Shown here: positions 1 through 15,300 of the stretch, one piece after another
Numbering within the stretch: position 1 is the stretch's first letter
Layout of the letters: the number at the start of each line of letters is the position of its first letter
NCBI GenBank assembly: GCA_036873755.1
Contig: JAVTVY010039178.1
Coordinates: forward strand, 97,680 to 161,679
Source: Hanleya hanleyi
Taxonomy: Eukaryota; Mollusca; Polyplacophora; Lepidopleurida; Hanleyidae
Reading direction: 5' to 3'
DNA: 64,000 nt
Translations under genes and position numbers: made by a program
The notes under the pieces: generated by a model
What the model was told of the DNA's origin: nothing
Database searches by the model: none
The model's input: only the letters and a program-made list of their open reading frames with translations

Positions 1-395
1 CTCCATGACTCACCCGTTGATTTTCCATTTTCTCATGTTTCTCAAAGTTGGCGGTGCCTCTGTAGAGTGTTCTTGTCCATGCTGAGTGGTTTTATGTAAA
101 GTAATATGTCAACTGTCTTATTTTTACGCACCTAGACTTCCCTATAAATTCCTGTAATTTAAGAAAAATATTCCTATATTCCTCTGCTGGTGCATGTGTG
201 AAAGTTTGCCAATTAATTGCTGACGTGTGGTGATTCTTTCTGGGCACTCCGGCTTCCTCCACCATTGTTACTGGCCGTCACCATATGAGTGAAATAACCT
301 TCAGTGTGACAATAAAGCAAATTCCTCTCCCCCTCCCTCCCCATATTTCTCCTTTTGTTTCACAATAACCTCCTATATTATTCCTATGTTTTTTT
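1..395. other. Non-coding, nothing recognised
   Basis: AT-rich sequence with no ORF, splice-flanked exon or repeat that I recognise before the repeat element that starts at 396. Confidence 0.5.
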
Positions 396-2594
396 AGCTC
401 ATCTGGGCCGAAGGCCCGATGGGCTTATGTCATGGCCTGACTGTCCGTCGTCCGTCGTCAGTCGTGCGTCGTCCGTCGTGCGTCGTGCGTCGTCCGTAAA
501 CATCTTCTTCTCTGAAACCGCTTGGCCGATTAAGCTGAAACTTGGCATGCATGTTCCCCCCAATGAGGACACCAGAATTTGTTCATGCCGTGTCGATACG
601 ATTTTAAATATGGCCGCCATGGCGGCCATCTTGAATTTGCTATTGAAACATTGTTATCGCGATTTCTCAGGAACTACTGCATAGATCTTTCTCAAATTTG
701 GTACACAGGTTCCCCTTGGGGTCTAGTGTTGTGCAAGATACCTGTTGTGGTCTGATTCACAAATCCAATATGGCCATCAGGCGGCCATCTTGGATTTCCC
801 CATGAAACATTGTTATTGCAATTTCTCAGAAACTACTTTGTGGATCTTCCTCAAATTTGGTACACAGGTTCCCCTTGGGGTCTAGTTGTGCAAGATACCC
901 TTTCTGCTCTGATTCGAACATCCAATATGGCCACCAGGCAGCCATCTTGGATTTCCCTATGAAACTTCGTTATCGTGATTTATGAGGAAGTACTGCATGG
1001 ATCTTTCTCAAATTTGATACACAGGTTCTCCTTAGTGTCTAGTTGTGCAAGATACTTTTGTGGTCTGATTCAGAAATCCAATATGGCCACCAGGCGGCCA
1101 TCTTGGATTTCGAGATGAAACATTGTTATCTCGATTTCTCAGGAAGTACTGTATGGGTCTTTCTCAAATTTGGTACAGAGGTTCCCCTTGGGGTCTAGTT
1201 GTGCAAGATACAATTTGTGGTCTGATTGAAAAATCCAATATGGCCACAAGGCGGCCATCTTGAATTTGCCAGTGAAATCTTGTCATCATTATTTTTCGTT
1301 AACTACTGCATGGATCTTTCTCAAATTTGGTACACAGGTTCCTCTTGGGGGTCTAGTTGTACAAGATACCTTTCTGCTCTGATTCGAACATCCAATATGG
1401 CCACCAGGTGGCCATCTTGGATTTCCCTATGAAACTTCGTTATCGTGATTTATCAGGAAGAACCGCATGGATCTTTCTCAAATTTGATACGCAGGTTCCC
1501 CTTGGGGTCTAGTTGGGCAAGATACAATTTGCGGTCTGATTGAAAAATCCAATATGACCACCAGGCGGCCATCTTGGATTTCCAGATGAAACATTATCGC
1601 GATTTTTCAGGAACTACTGCATGGATCGTTCTCATATTTGGTACAGAGGTTCCCCTTGGGGTCTAGTTGCGCAAGATACCTTTTCTGCTCTGATTCGAAC
1701 ATCCAATATGGCCACCAGGCGGCCATCTTGGATTTCCCTATGAAACTTCGTTATCGTGATTTATCAGGAAGAACCGCATGGATCTTTCTCAAATTTGATA
1801 CGCAGGTTCCCCTTTGGGTCTAGTTGGGCAAGATACAATTTGCGGTCTGATTGAAAAATCCAATATGGCCACCAGGCGGCCATCTTGGATTTCCAGATGA
1901 AACATTGTTATCGTGATTTCTCAGGAACTACTGCATGGATCTTTCTCAAATTTGGTACAGAGGCTGCCCTTGGGGTCTAGCTGTGCAGGATACCATATAT
2001 GGTCTGATTGAAAAATCCAATATGGCCACCAGGTGGCCATCTTGGATTTCCCCATGAAATTTTGTTATCGTGAATTCTTAGGATATTACTGCATGGATGT
2101 TGATACACAGGTTCCCCTTGTGATCCAGTTGTGCAAGATACCTTTTTTTGGTTCATTTCGAAAATCCAATATTGCCGCATCTTGAATTTCCCATGAAACT
2201 TTATCATAAAATCCCAGGAAATAACTGCATGGATCATTTTATAGTGTTCAGGGGGGACAACACAAGTTAGAAACTCATCTATTGCAGTTCTTTAGTAAAA
2301 ATTTCTCACAGCTACTTTCTCCAGTTACAGACAGATGACCTACAGTGCCGTGGCACTATCTTTTACTGGTTATTGCTTATACAGCTTACTGACAATCACA
2401 CATTATATTTTGGTATAATTGCCTTTATTCCATAACCTCCAATTACAATCATGAATTTACAGCTTGACCTCCTGTGAAATCGACTATGTTGCCATTTTGT
2501 TCAGGGGAGACAATGCAAGTTAGAAACTCATCTATTGCAGTTCTTCAGTAAAAATTTCTCGCAGCCACTTTCTCCAGTTATAGCCAGATGAGCG
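396..2594 (+). mobile_element. Non-autonomous element with 157-bp internal array
   Basis: It starts AGCTCATCTGGGCC and ends CCAGATGAGCGC, an inverted terminal match of about 10 bases. A hairpin (GGGCCgaaGGCCC) lies just inside the left end, and GTGCCgtGGCAC lies just outside the right end. A TCCGTCGTCCGTCGT low-complexity run is followed by the tandem array. Sequence of this type is, from memory, dispersed in many copies in bivalve genomes; a Helitron-like or pearl-like class is possible but unproven. A partial second right end lies at 2248-2371. Confidence 0.6.
600..2240 (+). repeat. 157-bp tandem array, about 10 copies
   Basis: The marker CTCAAATTTGGTACACAGG recurs at 691, 850, 1007, 1163, 1320, 1477, 1631, 1788 and 1945, giving spacings of 154-159 bp. 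Each unit also holds AATATGGCCACCAGGCGGCC and ATCTTGGATTTCC. Open frames in it are repeat artefacts. Confidence 0.9.
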
Positions 2595-2615
2595 CTACAG
2601 TGCCGTGGCACTATC
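2248..2615 (+). repeat. Direct repeat of about 110 bp (2248-2365 and 2502-2615)
   Basis: Both copies carry GTTAGAAACTCATCTATTGC, then AAAATTTCTC, CACTTTCTCCAGTTA and CAGTGCCGTGGCACTATCTT. This looks like two copies of the right end of the array element. Confidence 0.75.
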
Positions 2616-4690
<2,075 letters not shown>

Positions 4691-4699
4691 GGGTTAATT

Positions 4700-5005
4700 T
4701 ATAGGGATAGGGAGATCGCGTGCCCTTTCTATACTACTCATCGCACATGCGCAGTCAACCCATTCTACTGTAAGGTGCAAGCCTGGCCCATGGAATCGCA
4801 GGTAGCGAAAACCCCAGGTCTCTCTCCCCACCCTATCCCGCGCCACACCTATAGGGATAGGGAGATCGCGTGCCCTTTCTATACTACTACTCATCGTGCA
4901 TGCGCAGTCGACCCATTCTACTGTAGGGAGCAAGCCTGGCCCATGGAATCTCCGGTAGCGAAAACCCCAGGTCTCTCGCCCCACCCTATCCCGCACCACA
5001 CCTAT
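4700..5005 (+). repeat. 150-bp unit, two tandem copies
   Basis: ATAGGGATAGGGAGATCGCG occurs at 4701 and 4851, and each copy continues through CATGCGCAGTC, CCTGGCCCATGGAATC and CCCCACCCTATCCCGC. A shorter repeat (CTGTGCAGTGAGT..AAGCGGA) follows at 5012-5100. GC-richer than its surroundings. Confidence 0.8.
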
Positions 5006-5105
5006 GCGACCGCTGTGCAGTGAGTGAAGCGGACGAGGAGGAGTAGGACATGCTACGACCGGCTGTGCAGTGAGTAAAGCGGAGGAGGAGTAGGACACGC
5101 CACTG

Positions 5106-6380
5106 ATTATACTAGGGAGATTAATATCATACCTATAAGTTGAAGAAATAGAATCCAATCATTCCATGCATATTGAGGCTCGAGTTGAAAACTAATATAA
5201 ACACCTGATTAATTATATCTGCATTACATGTTCAACTGCATTTGCATTACATGTTCAACTGCATTTATAAAACTAGGTCAAGGAAGAGCAGAAATTAATT
5301 AACCAACTGCGAGTACCTGGTAATAATGCCCCATTGGATGATGTTTGTCTTCTTTTTCCAAGTTTTCTTTTTCGTCCAATAACTTTTGAATGCCTTTGTC
5401 AGCCTGGTCAGTCAACTTCAAATTCGTGATGCATATTGTTCCCTCTAGGGGAAGACACCAATTGTTTTCCAGCTTTGTCCGAAACTGGATATTCTATAAC
5501 ACTGGTGTCAATAACATCAAGCCAACTGTGCATTTATTACACATTTTAGCAGGGTTAAATGTGAAATCAACACGCGTCCAGTGCAGGTGTTCATTGGGAG
5601 ATTCCATTTCAGTCGAATGAGGAAAGGGACATTTGTTTTCACACAAGTAACAATCGAATAAAACAAATACAAGATGAAATTTCTTAAGTCTAACTGTTGC
5701 TTCCATCGTGAAATTGATTATCAAAGCGACATATTTCCACACAGCTGACAGTATCACTCCCCATTTGAGAGACAACATAAACTCATCCACTGAAGTTGGC
5801 ACGATGCCAACCGAGATGGGAGCATCAGTGGATGAGTTTTTTCAAGAAGGGGGAGAAAGGTTGTCAAAGTTTAAAATATGTTTACAACTTTTCATTATAA
5901 TCTTTGTTGATAATCAATTTGGGTAGTTTCGCCCGTGCCCTAAAATTTATTAACTTTCCCACATTAACCGCGGGTAAAATAAACATTGAGCACTCCTATG
6001 AAAACGTTATTTCTTAACTTGTATTTTTTCAACAATCTTTCTTTATGCAAATTTTCCATCTAGACCTATGGTAAAATGGCGGTCTCTGTTTGGGTACCAA
6101 TTTCCATATTCTCATTTGCATAGATAGCACATTAGCAATTGGTTCGCAGCCATTCTCAGAAAGGTCACTGTTGGAGGTCAAAATAGTGGCTGGTCATTGG
6201 CTCAATGCAGAACCTCTGAAACCATTTGCAGGTAAATTCAGTGCCTGGTTTTATTATTAATCCTGTACATTAAGGTGATTTTTGGACCTGGAACATATAT
6301 ACATGTCTCACTCGCAAATGAATTTCACAAACTGGCTGTTAGATTAAAAAACCAATGACAGATACATTAATTCAGGATTA
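5106..6380. other. Intergenic, no gene recognised
   Basis: Contains a hairpin at about 5779-5840 (AACTCATCCACTGA against TCAGTGGATGAGTT) and otherwise only short ORFs. Confidence 0.4.
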
Positions 6381-6384
6381 TGTC

Positions 6385-7190
6385 CAGGAGCTACAGGTAA
6401 CAAGATCATGTGATTGTTTTTGTGACAATCCATCTATCGGGTGCCACATGGGGGCAGAGTTGAATTTTCAATTCCTGACAATAATTCCTGAAAAACCAAA
6501 ATATTTTTTTTTTTTGGTCAAATTTGATAGGTGGGTCTCTAATTACCTCAAGATCTTGTTTGGGGTCGTTTTCCGTGCCAATCTGCCCCAAGGTAGCACC
6601 ACCTGGGGGGCAAGTTGAAATTACATTTCCAGACAAGAACTTTTGAAAACTAGGACAGATTCTTTCCAAATTTGGTATGTGGGTACCTCATCTCAATATC
6701 TCGCTTGCTTTCATTCTGATCTGCATATAGATGATGCCACCTGGGGCCAATTCAAAATTGCGTTTCTGAACAATAACTTTTAAAAACTTAATGGATTCTT
6801 TTCAAATAAGGTCTTCTTTCCTGGAGATCTCGCTTGGGGTTATTTTTTATGCCGATCTCCTTATAGGTGGCCCCTCATGGGGCCAAGTTAACTTTTTGTT
6901 AAAACGGATCAGATTCAATTCACTACTTTCAATGTCACGACTCCAGGGATCTTGCCTGGGATTGTTTTTCATACCAATCCGCCCAAAGGTGGCACCACCT
7001 GTGGGCCAACTTATAGTTGAGTTTCCGGACAATAACTTTTCGAATCCTGCACAGATTCTTCCCCAATTTGGTATGTTGAGTATCTTCCCTCGAGTTAAGA
7101 TATGGGAATGTTTTTGTGCCGATCCATCTATAGATGGTGCCGCAACGGGCCACCATGTTAAAATTGTTTCTCCAAAGTTTTATGTTCTTA
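6385..7190 (+). repeat. Degenerate tandem array, unit about 140-150 bp
   Basis: Diverged units each hold a TTCCAAATTTGGTATGTGGG-like box (about 6519, 6666, 6802, 7064) and a GCCACCTGGGGGCAAGTTGA-like box. Overall design matches the 157-bp array at 0.6 kb, but the sequence is different and much older. Confidence 0.65.
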
Positions 7191-8689
7191 CTCTCTTCAC
7201 AAATAATGCATTTTCCTTCACGTAAAATGCACACGGGATGCGTCCTCAATCGTATCTGCTGTTCAGGCCTTGCCATGAGGAAATCCGAGATTTTCAAGGG
7301 GAGAAGGCGATAATTTTTCAAAGTAAATTTAGAGTATTTAAGCGAGCAAACATCTGCTCGACTCAAATTAATTTTAAGAAATAGATGAGCACGAGCAACT
7401 ACTCTCCTCTCGAGAAGAATTTAAATGACAGACTTAAAATGTTACCATACCTAACTTTTAAAACATTGGTATTGTGAATTAAATTGGCTTCCTACTATCC
7501 TAGGCTGTAAAATGTGAAATCGACAGAAGACCGAGAAATAGCTTGTCAATGAATCACTTTGACAGATATTTGTTGATTCAGGATACAATAGAGAACATTT
7601 CACAAGTTGTACAGGAAATTTATTAATACATGACCAAATACAGAGTATGCGTATATGCCACCATTATACATGTAGCATCTTATACATGTAGTAATCGGAA
7701 CCCCATGTTAAATACTGAAGTTTGATTTCTTAAAATAATAGGTGAAATTTTGTACAGTTAAAAACCTTAAAATTCTGGGAAAATAGAGATTTCTGTAATT
7801 TTCAACATATTTTTAAACTTTAGTAATTTCTATAATTATGATATACTTTATATTACTAGTTCAGGTTGTCAAGTTATCTCCTTCAGGGCCAGTTTCCAAC
7901 ATGTAAATAAATAGACAGCTGATCATGATAATTAAAAGTTTTAAAACCTCAATCTTGTTATACATTTCTAGCCATTCTGGTGTTTGGTAAATTAAAATAA
8001 TATGATTTTGCGTAGGACTATAAAATAGGCCCTGTGACGGCCAGAGTTCACATAACTGGATATTATCATTTGCTATACTTTCAACATAAGACAATGGACA
8101 CTGGTAAGGTCTGTTTAACACATACTGACATTGGATGATGAAGATATATCAAAATAACTTTTGGCTATGTTTTCTAACCACTCATCCTGGAAACATCATA
8201 AAACGTCTTTGAAACTAAACACAGAATCAGTAATGTTCTCTAACGGTATCTCAGTCGTGGACTCCACTCAAATGTTGAGCCAATTTCATAATTCCATAAG
8301 GTGATGATGGAAAGTATTGCACTTCTTTTGGCTATCGACTATACATGCAGTTCTCTCACTAATTTCTATAGTCCAGTTCAAAAAGGAGACAATTTATACA
8401 CAGACAAAAAATTGATACAAATCTCGAAATACTGGATACAAGTAAATAACGAGTTCAAACATTATGAATATAATGACATTAAAACTAAATTTAAATAAAA
8501 CTTCTGAAACTAATGAGTATGGCATATATGTTTTGGCTATCAATATAATACTAAAGGCGTATCACATAAAATGCAAAGCAATATCAATATTAATTGTTCT
8601 CTTGGCCAATACTAGAAAAGGTTATCCGCTTCACGGTCATAAATATCACTTTATATTATTAGCTTGATGCACACAAATGTGCACCGGTA
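7191..8689. other. Intergenic, no gene recognised
   Basis: AT-rich; short ORFs only. Confidence 0.4.
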
Positions 8690-10640
8690 GATCATGAACT
8701 GGCATTGGCAGATAATTGTACCAGGTAATCAACCCAAACAAGCCCCAGTGCAATGGCCTTCATACTGTGTTGATGATGTTTCACATAATCATCCATTTAT
8801 GGAAACTAGTTTCAGTTTTACTATTTTAAATTACCACTACAGTGATACATGTGTAGTAAACGTTTTACCCAGCAACCAATCTTGGAAAGATTTCAACATG
8901 ATAATTAAATGTCAGCACTATTTTAATATTTTACCAACAAATATAAGAAAAGTCTCACTAAATGATCGTCGGCAGTTCCAGGGAGGTTAATCATCAATAA
9001 ATGCCAATCTCAGAAAGGTTTCACCACTTTACTTTGATCGCAACCATTTTCAACATAATTCATATTGGAGTTCTTGCTACTTCAACATTACTTGCTAGCA
9101 ACCAGTTTCTATTAGGTTTCACTATTTGTCACCACTAAATTGCAACCATCTCCAGCCTCCAGGTTTCAATATACATCATCCTTTGATAGCAATCCATTTC
9201 TGCAAGGTTTTGCTACTTTACCAATGAACGACAGCAATCGTTCTGTTTGGTTTCACTTTATAGTAACCAATTTCAACAAGGTTCCACTACTTTGTCACAC
9301 CAAGCTTGGTAGCAACCACCATCTCCAGCGAGTTAATCGGCACGATTTGATACCAACCAATTTCAGCATGGTTTCATGCAAGCAAAGGTTTCACTACTTC
9401 GACACCACTGGACAGGCTATCCGCTGTACCACCAATTACTTGCAATCAATATCATCGACCTTTCACTGAACCGATATTAAAATAGTAAGATTCCATTATT
9501 CTACCACCAATAGAAAGAATCTTGAACAAAGGTTTCCATTTTACCAGCAACAACTTACAGGATGGTTTCACTCAACACCAAAGTTCCCCGAAAGTGAAAA
9601 CGTGTCCAGAGCGGTATGGTACCATAGCGGTGACTGCATCTGCACTGTATCAGTACCGAAGTGGACATACAGCCACCAACGGTACCATTCTGGTACCGCT
9701 TCAGCAAGGTATGTCACTGGTAAACCAAGAATTGACAACACTTTCTGCAAAGTTGTATGCCTATATCACACCAATTGAATCAAGGTCACTGTCCCTATCT
9801 CTAATGGGATACCAGTTTCATCATGGTTTATCTACCACCAATTGAACCATTAACTGGAAAATTGATAGCAATTCGTTCTACATGTAGGTCTGTTTTACTC
9901 CTATACAGCCAAGCCATAGATTCACTGGTTTACCAGGAACTTGTAACCAGTGTTTCGGCGAAGTTTCAGCTCCAGTCTGTCAATGGCAACCGGTTTCAGC
10001 AGGGTTTTACCAGGTTACCACTAATTTATAGCAATCCATTTAATCAAGGTATTATCAGCTTACCACCAATCGAATCAGCAAAGTGTTACCAGTTAACCAC
10101 CAATGGTTCATGTTCGCTGGCATAATTGTATACATATGTACTATATTTTCCCAGTATTTAAGCATACTTTCTTTGAATACTGGGAAAATTTAGTACATGT
10201 ATAAAATTATGCCAGGTATCACCATTAGCTGGTTAGCTGGTTAAAAGATAACAGAGAGTGAAATTAGACAACCCAGTAGCTAATCAGCTGAAGTCACTGG
10301 TCCGAGAACAGACAGACTCCTCGCCATTGATCACAATGTTTTAGCACAGTATTACCAGTAATTTGATAACTGTGTTCCAGCAAGGTTTTACAAGTTTACC
10401 ACAAATTGAAAGTAATCTGTCCCCACAATGTATTACCAGTTTATGACCAATTGACAGTAATTGCTTTCAGCAAAATTACCAATTTAGACCAATTGATGGC
10501 ATTATGTTTTAGCAAAGTATTAGCAATTGATGGCAATCTGTTCCAAGGAGGTTGTATCCAGGAGTATTTGAACTGGCTACAGCAGAAATCTCACTCCCAA
10601 GGTGCTCTCAAATGGCCTCTTGACAAAATGTCTCTTGGCT
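8690..10640 (+). repeat. Highly degenerate minisatellite, unit about 50 bp
   Basis: Variants of CAACCAATTTCAGCAAGGTTT and ACTACTTTACCACCAATTGA recur through the region (for example about 9180-9300, 9360, 9830, 9990-10070, 10370-10400 and 10440-10550). No reading frame is kept, so it does not look like a coding repeat. Confidence 0.65.
10118..10212. repeat. Long hairpin, about 39-bp stem
   Basis: TGGCATAATTGTATACATAT continues to TTTCCCAGTATT, a short loop follows, and the reverse complement ends at ...AAATTATGCCA. Looks like a small MITE that landed in the degenerate minisatellite. Confidence 0.75.
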
Positions 10641-11880
10641 TTTCAGAGCCTTAATTCTAATGTATAATTTTCAAAGCATTTTACGTAAGTGGTGTCTGAA
10701 TCCTACAAGAAGGACATTTATTAACCTAATAATCAAGTAGAGCACACACACAATTCTCATCAGCTGCCATAATGGGTTAGCAAGTTTGCACCATTCATTG
10801 GTTCTCCAAATCTGATACTACATGTAGTCTGGTTTATTTGTGACCTCATTATTGCTTCCTCACTTCTGTTCCTTATCTTTGCTTCACACTCTGTCACAGC
10901 AAGCTCCAACTCCTTATTTTTCTTCAACTTCCAACTTCACCATGGTATCACTTGTGCTGGTATGTGTCAAATTCCTACCTTCCTACTTTAGCTGCCTGTA
11001 GATCACTTGAATCTCTTGCAAGTAGATGTTGGTCTGTTGTGTGACGTGTCGGTACTTCGTGTGACAATCTATTAATTGTCTTGGTCTTATACCACTAGAA
11101 TGCCCCGCGTTGGGCGCCACTGATGTCCACAAGACGTTATTGTAGGCAGGATTCATGATTCTCAAATAAAGTGAGCCCAAGATAGGTTTGATACAACCAA
11201 TCAAACAGTGATCATTATTAGTTTCCTTACAGTAGGAAACTTAATTTTGCATACTCCAATACCCTGAATGCTCCGATCTGGACATCAGAGTTCATATGTT
11301 AATAGATGTTAAATCTATTGGCATTCGAGCCTTTTGCACAGCCAGTATTTAGCATACACAAAATTTGTATGAGGAACCAAACGTTTTTTGTTGGAAACTC
11401 GAGTACAAGTAAAGAATGTGGCAAACAGTCTGTATATTCAACTGATGAATGTCCTCATTAAAATATTCAGCAATATCACTACTAAACTTTTAGCCAAACT
11501 TTCATAAATCGGTTTCAATCTGTCGACAAAGTTAATTTACGTAAACTTTTGATTAGTGTTTCATTCTTCTATTGTTCATTCTACAATCCGAGAATCTTAC
11601 CATTCTGAACATAATACCATATATAGTATCCACGCAGGTCCAACAAGATCAAAGGTTCCAAGCTCATTAAATCCATCACCATGATCATTAGCATTTCTTT
11701 CATGAAATACTCGCCGCTCATACTCAGTGCCTAAAAATTTTGTTCAAAGCTCTTTCAGCTCCATCCTAGTTGGACCATCAATATTTAGACCTTTAATTTC
11801 AAGGTATTATGCTGCCAGAGCACATGGACAATACAGGCTATTTATCTTTTCAACCTTGGCACAAACTCCTGCCTTCATGT
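10641..11880. other. Intergenic, no gene recognised
   Basis: No exon-like ORF with splice signals was recognised. Confidence 0.4.
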
Positions 11881-11884
11881 GCAT

Positions 11885-12320
11885 TTGTGTCTTTTCCACT
11901 ACCCAGTATGTGTTCTCTCTCACTACTGTTGTGCATTCACTATCCAGTAGAGTGTTCTGTCCAGTAATGTGCATTCATTATCCAATACTGGATTCTGATC
12001 AGCAACTTTAATTGTGCATTCACTAAACCAGTACCAGACTCCGATCAGTAACATTGTTGTGCATTCATTACCCAATACCGTATTCCTCTCAGTAACATTG
12101 TTGTGCATCATTATCCAGTACAGTGTTCTGCCCATTGATGATGTGCATACACAACCCACTAGTGTTCTGCCCAGACATGGTGTGCCTTTGTTAGCTGACC
12201 GGTATGTGTCCAAAGCATTAACATTGCTGTGCATCCACCACACAATACAGTATTCAGCCCAGTAACTTTTTGCACATCCTATACCCGGGGCCCGATATGC
12301 CGAGTAACAATGTTGCACAA
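11885..12320 (+). repeat. Degenerate 45-bp minisatellite
   Basis: GTGCATTCA-type boxes recur at 11931, 11969, 12014, 12059 and 12103 (spacing 38-45), each followed by a TTATCCAGTA-like box and GTGTTCTG(C/T)CCAGTA. Units decay toward the right end. Confidence 0.75.
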
Positions 12321-15300
12321 TCACCGCTGGCTATTGTGTTTGAACCAGGCTGTGGCATCTTCGATACTACGTGTAGTAATGATAATATTGCTGGGCTATA
12401 TACATCGTCTCGAGATGAGGCGTATCCTGACCCAAGTTAGTGGAGCCCTCGTGTAAGGACTCGTCTTGCCTGGGAAAGATGGGCTATATATGGAACTTGT
12501 TATACTTTAATGAAACTGGTGACTGTCAGATTATTTAAAATAGTGAAAATCCACGCAGTAATGATTTATATGTTTGGCCTACATATAAGAGTCTCATAAA
12601 TGGGTTGTGATGGTTTCTTCGTTGATGTGAGACTTCGTGACAGGGTCTTGAACAGGGACATACGAATAGGCCAATGCGGGTTCACTGCCGACCCTTCAAG
12701 AAAGAAAAGGAAATTAAGAAAAACAAATAAGGAAACTACGTAAAATAAAATAAAAAAATGGGATTTTCTAAATGAAATTGAAAGTGTAGAATTGATAAAG
12801 AAATTATAATAATTGAACAATAAAACAGAGAACTAAAAGTTGGACAGTTTTTGACCCTGTGCCATTTGAAACCAGTGACATTTACTGGCCATTCCAAAAA
12901 CAAAGTTTAGAAAAGAACCAAAATGTGTAGTTTGGTCGGAATTGTTCTAATTGATAGTCCACCATCACAAAACATTCGAAGACTGCCAATATGAAGGTGA
13001 TTTTGTTCTTTTCATTTTTCTGGTATTAAGACCTGCATGAAGTGCTCGAGGCCAAAACGGGAATAGATTGAGTGAAATAGCCCAGTCCCAAGAACTGTCC
13101 GAGGTGGTTAGTTGGTTTTGTGATGGAAAAGATCCAAGATAATGAGAGTAAGTAATCAATAATGATAAAATGGAAGGAATCAAGAACAAAATTGGTTTAC
13201 AGTCCAACACACTTTATTTTTGGTCTCGAGTCTAGTAGGTAAAAATGAAAAGTTTATTACAAACTTTCAATGAGATTTTGTGTAAACAGTTTCTCTATGA
13301 TGCAAGTCTTCTACATGAAATATGATAATGTACAGAGATGTAAGGAACAGAACCCTAAACAAGATCTCCAATTGGTTTTCAGTTGAGATTAACCTCCATT
13401 TGAAGCTATAAGTAATACAGAGATTGGTGTTTTAACGGAGATCAACATCATCAAATACTGTGAAATTATTTTTGCTTGGGTTACCCAGTTTCTGCCATAA
13501 AAAGTTTCAGATAAATCAAGGGTACTTAAGAACAGGCTTAGTTCAAGATCTAACATAACGGTTTTTAAATAACCGAAAAGTTGAACTCACTTATTCAATT
13601 TCAATTATTAACACTAAGCTAAATGTACTTTCTATTTAAAATTATGGATAGCTTGAAGAGATACCAATACCTGTCAATATATGGGTAAATAGACCAACAA
13701 GTTTGCGTAAAAAAAGATGAGATTAATCAACAATTAGAATTTTTAGCAGAATGAATGAAATGATCAGATGATTAACATGTATATAACCCTGTAAATGTTG
13801 AACAACACATCTCAGAAATATCATGTTAAGAGAAGGAAATGTTTTTTCTTCCAAATTGCGCATTTTGTTTTCCTTTATCTGTTTATATAATGCAATAAAT
13901 ATGATATTGTACCTTCGAGTCTATCAATGGAGATATTTTAGGTTTAATTAAAATGGAGATTTTCATCAATGGAAGAAGCCAATATATTGTGTAATGAAAG
14001 TATAAAAGCCCGATACCATAATCCTGTTACACAATGCAATCACCACTTTAATAATTCGCTTACACAAGCGCAGCAATAGTAGTTTATAATCGTGAATATT
14101 TCCACATATCCACCTGTATTTGTCCAAAATAATTTTTTCACAATGTGGAAAATGTAGTTCTCAAAATTGATTACAAAGCAACGAAGAATTTCTCAATTTT
14201 TTTTTCTTTTTGTACTACATGTATTGAAATAAATTGGGAGCTGCGTTTCCTGTGATGGAACTATTTAAATTTTTGCTATTACTGCACTGAACAGCAAAAC
14301 CTTTCCAAACTGACACTGCATAAACTGAAAAAAATTAAAGATATCCCAATGTCTCTGTTTGCATTGTTTTGAACCTCTATAAAGCGGACAATATTCTGGT
14401 CCAAACCATGCCATGGTCAGTTTGGACAGGTTACGCTAGTTTATATAAGAATATATTTATATATATATTACCAACAGAAATGTAATTCCAGTTAGTAGAT
14501 GAGGTTAAAGTCATGCACCAAACAAATTGTAAGTTGGTAAAATGGGGGTTAGTCATGTGACTATATCAAGGAAAGCTGATTGGTCCCCTCTGACTTGAAC
14601 ATGGGGTAAAATCAGAGTTGAATATTCTGTACACTGAAGGATGATCATACAGCTAGAGAACTATGAGCCATGAAGACTAACAATTCATATACATGTACAT
14701 TGTATTTACAATTCCCCACTTAGAAATGTTTCTTCAACAATTTAATTACTACCATAATTGTACACTTTAATTATTGCACCAACTGAACAAATGTTAATTA
14801 CGCAGCAAACAAGTCTGGTTCAATTTCACTCTTCTATTCAATTCAATGTCCCCACCCCCTCAATACCGAGAAAACATCATCTGAACTCCATATAATCAAT
14901 GACGATACCGGGTAATTTATTAAAAAATAAAGTTTGATTTTTGGTTCATTTTAAGTAACCAGTTTAAACTAAAGCATACACATTTTCAACTACATGATAT
15001 ATGTAAACACTTGGCCTGTATTAATTTCACATGGGCGCCAGTCTGAAATCTTTCAGCAATGACATGTAAGATATATTTACCTAATCAACAACTCAAACAT
15101 TAAAATGTCACTGGTTGATATTAAAGCACTATGAAATGACTAGCTCGCACCACGGAACCCTCACTCCGGAAGTGAATATATGAGGCTTCGCTTTACCTTG
15201 TGTATCAATTATGGTATCACCCCAAAGAAGTTTAACAAATAACAATGGCAGGACACATACATTACATGAAAACAAAAATAAATGGAAACATGCATTCTAA

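Noticed and set aside
1226..1823. ORFs in the 157-bp array as genes
   Set aside because: 157 is not a multiple of three, frames change in every unit, and no start or splice context is present.
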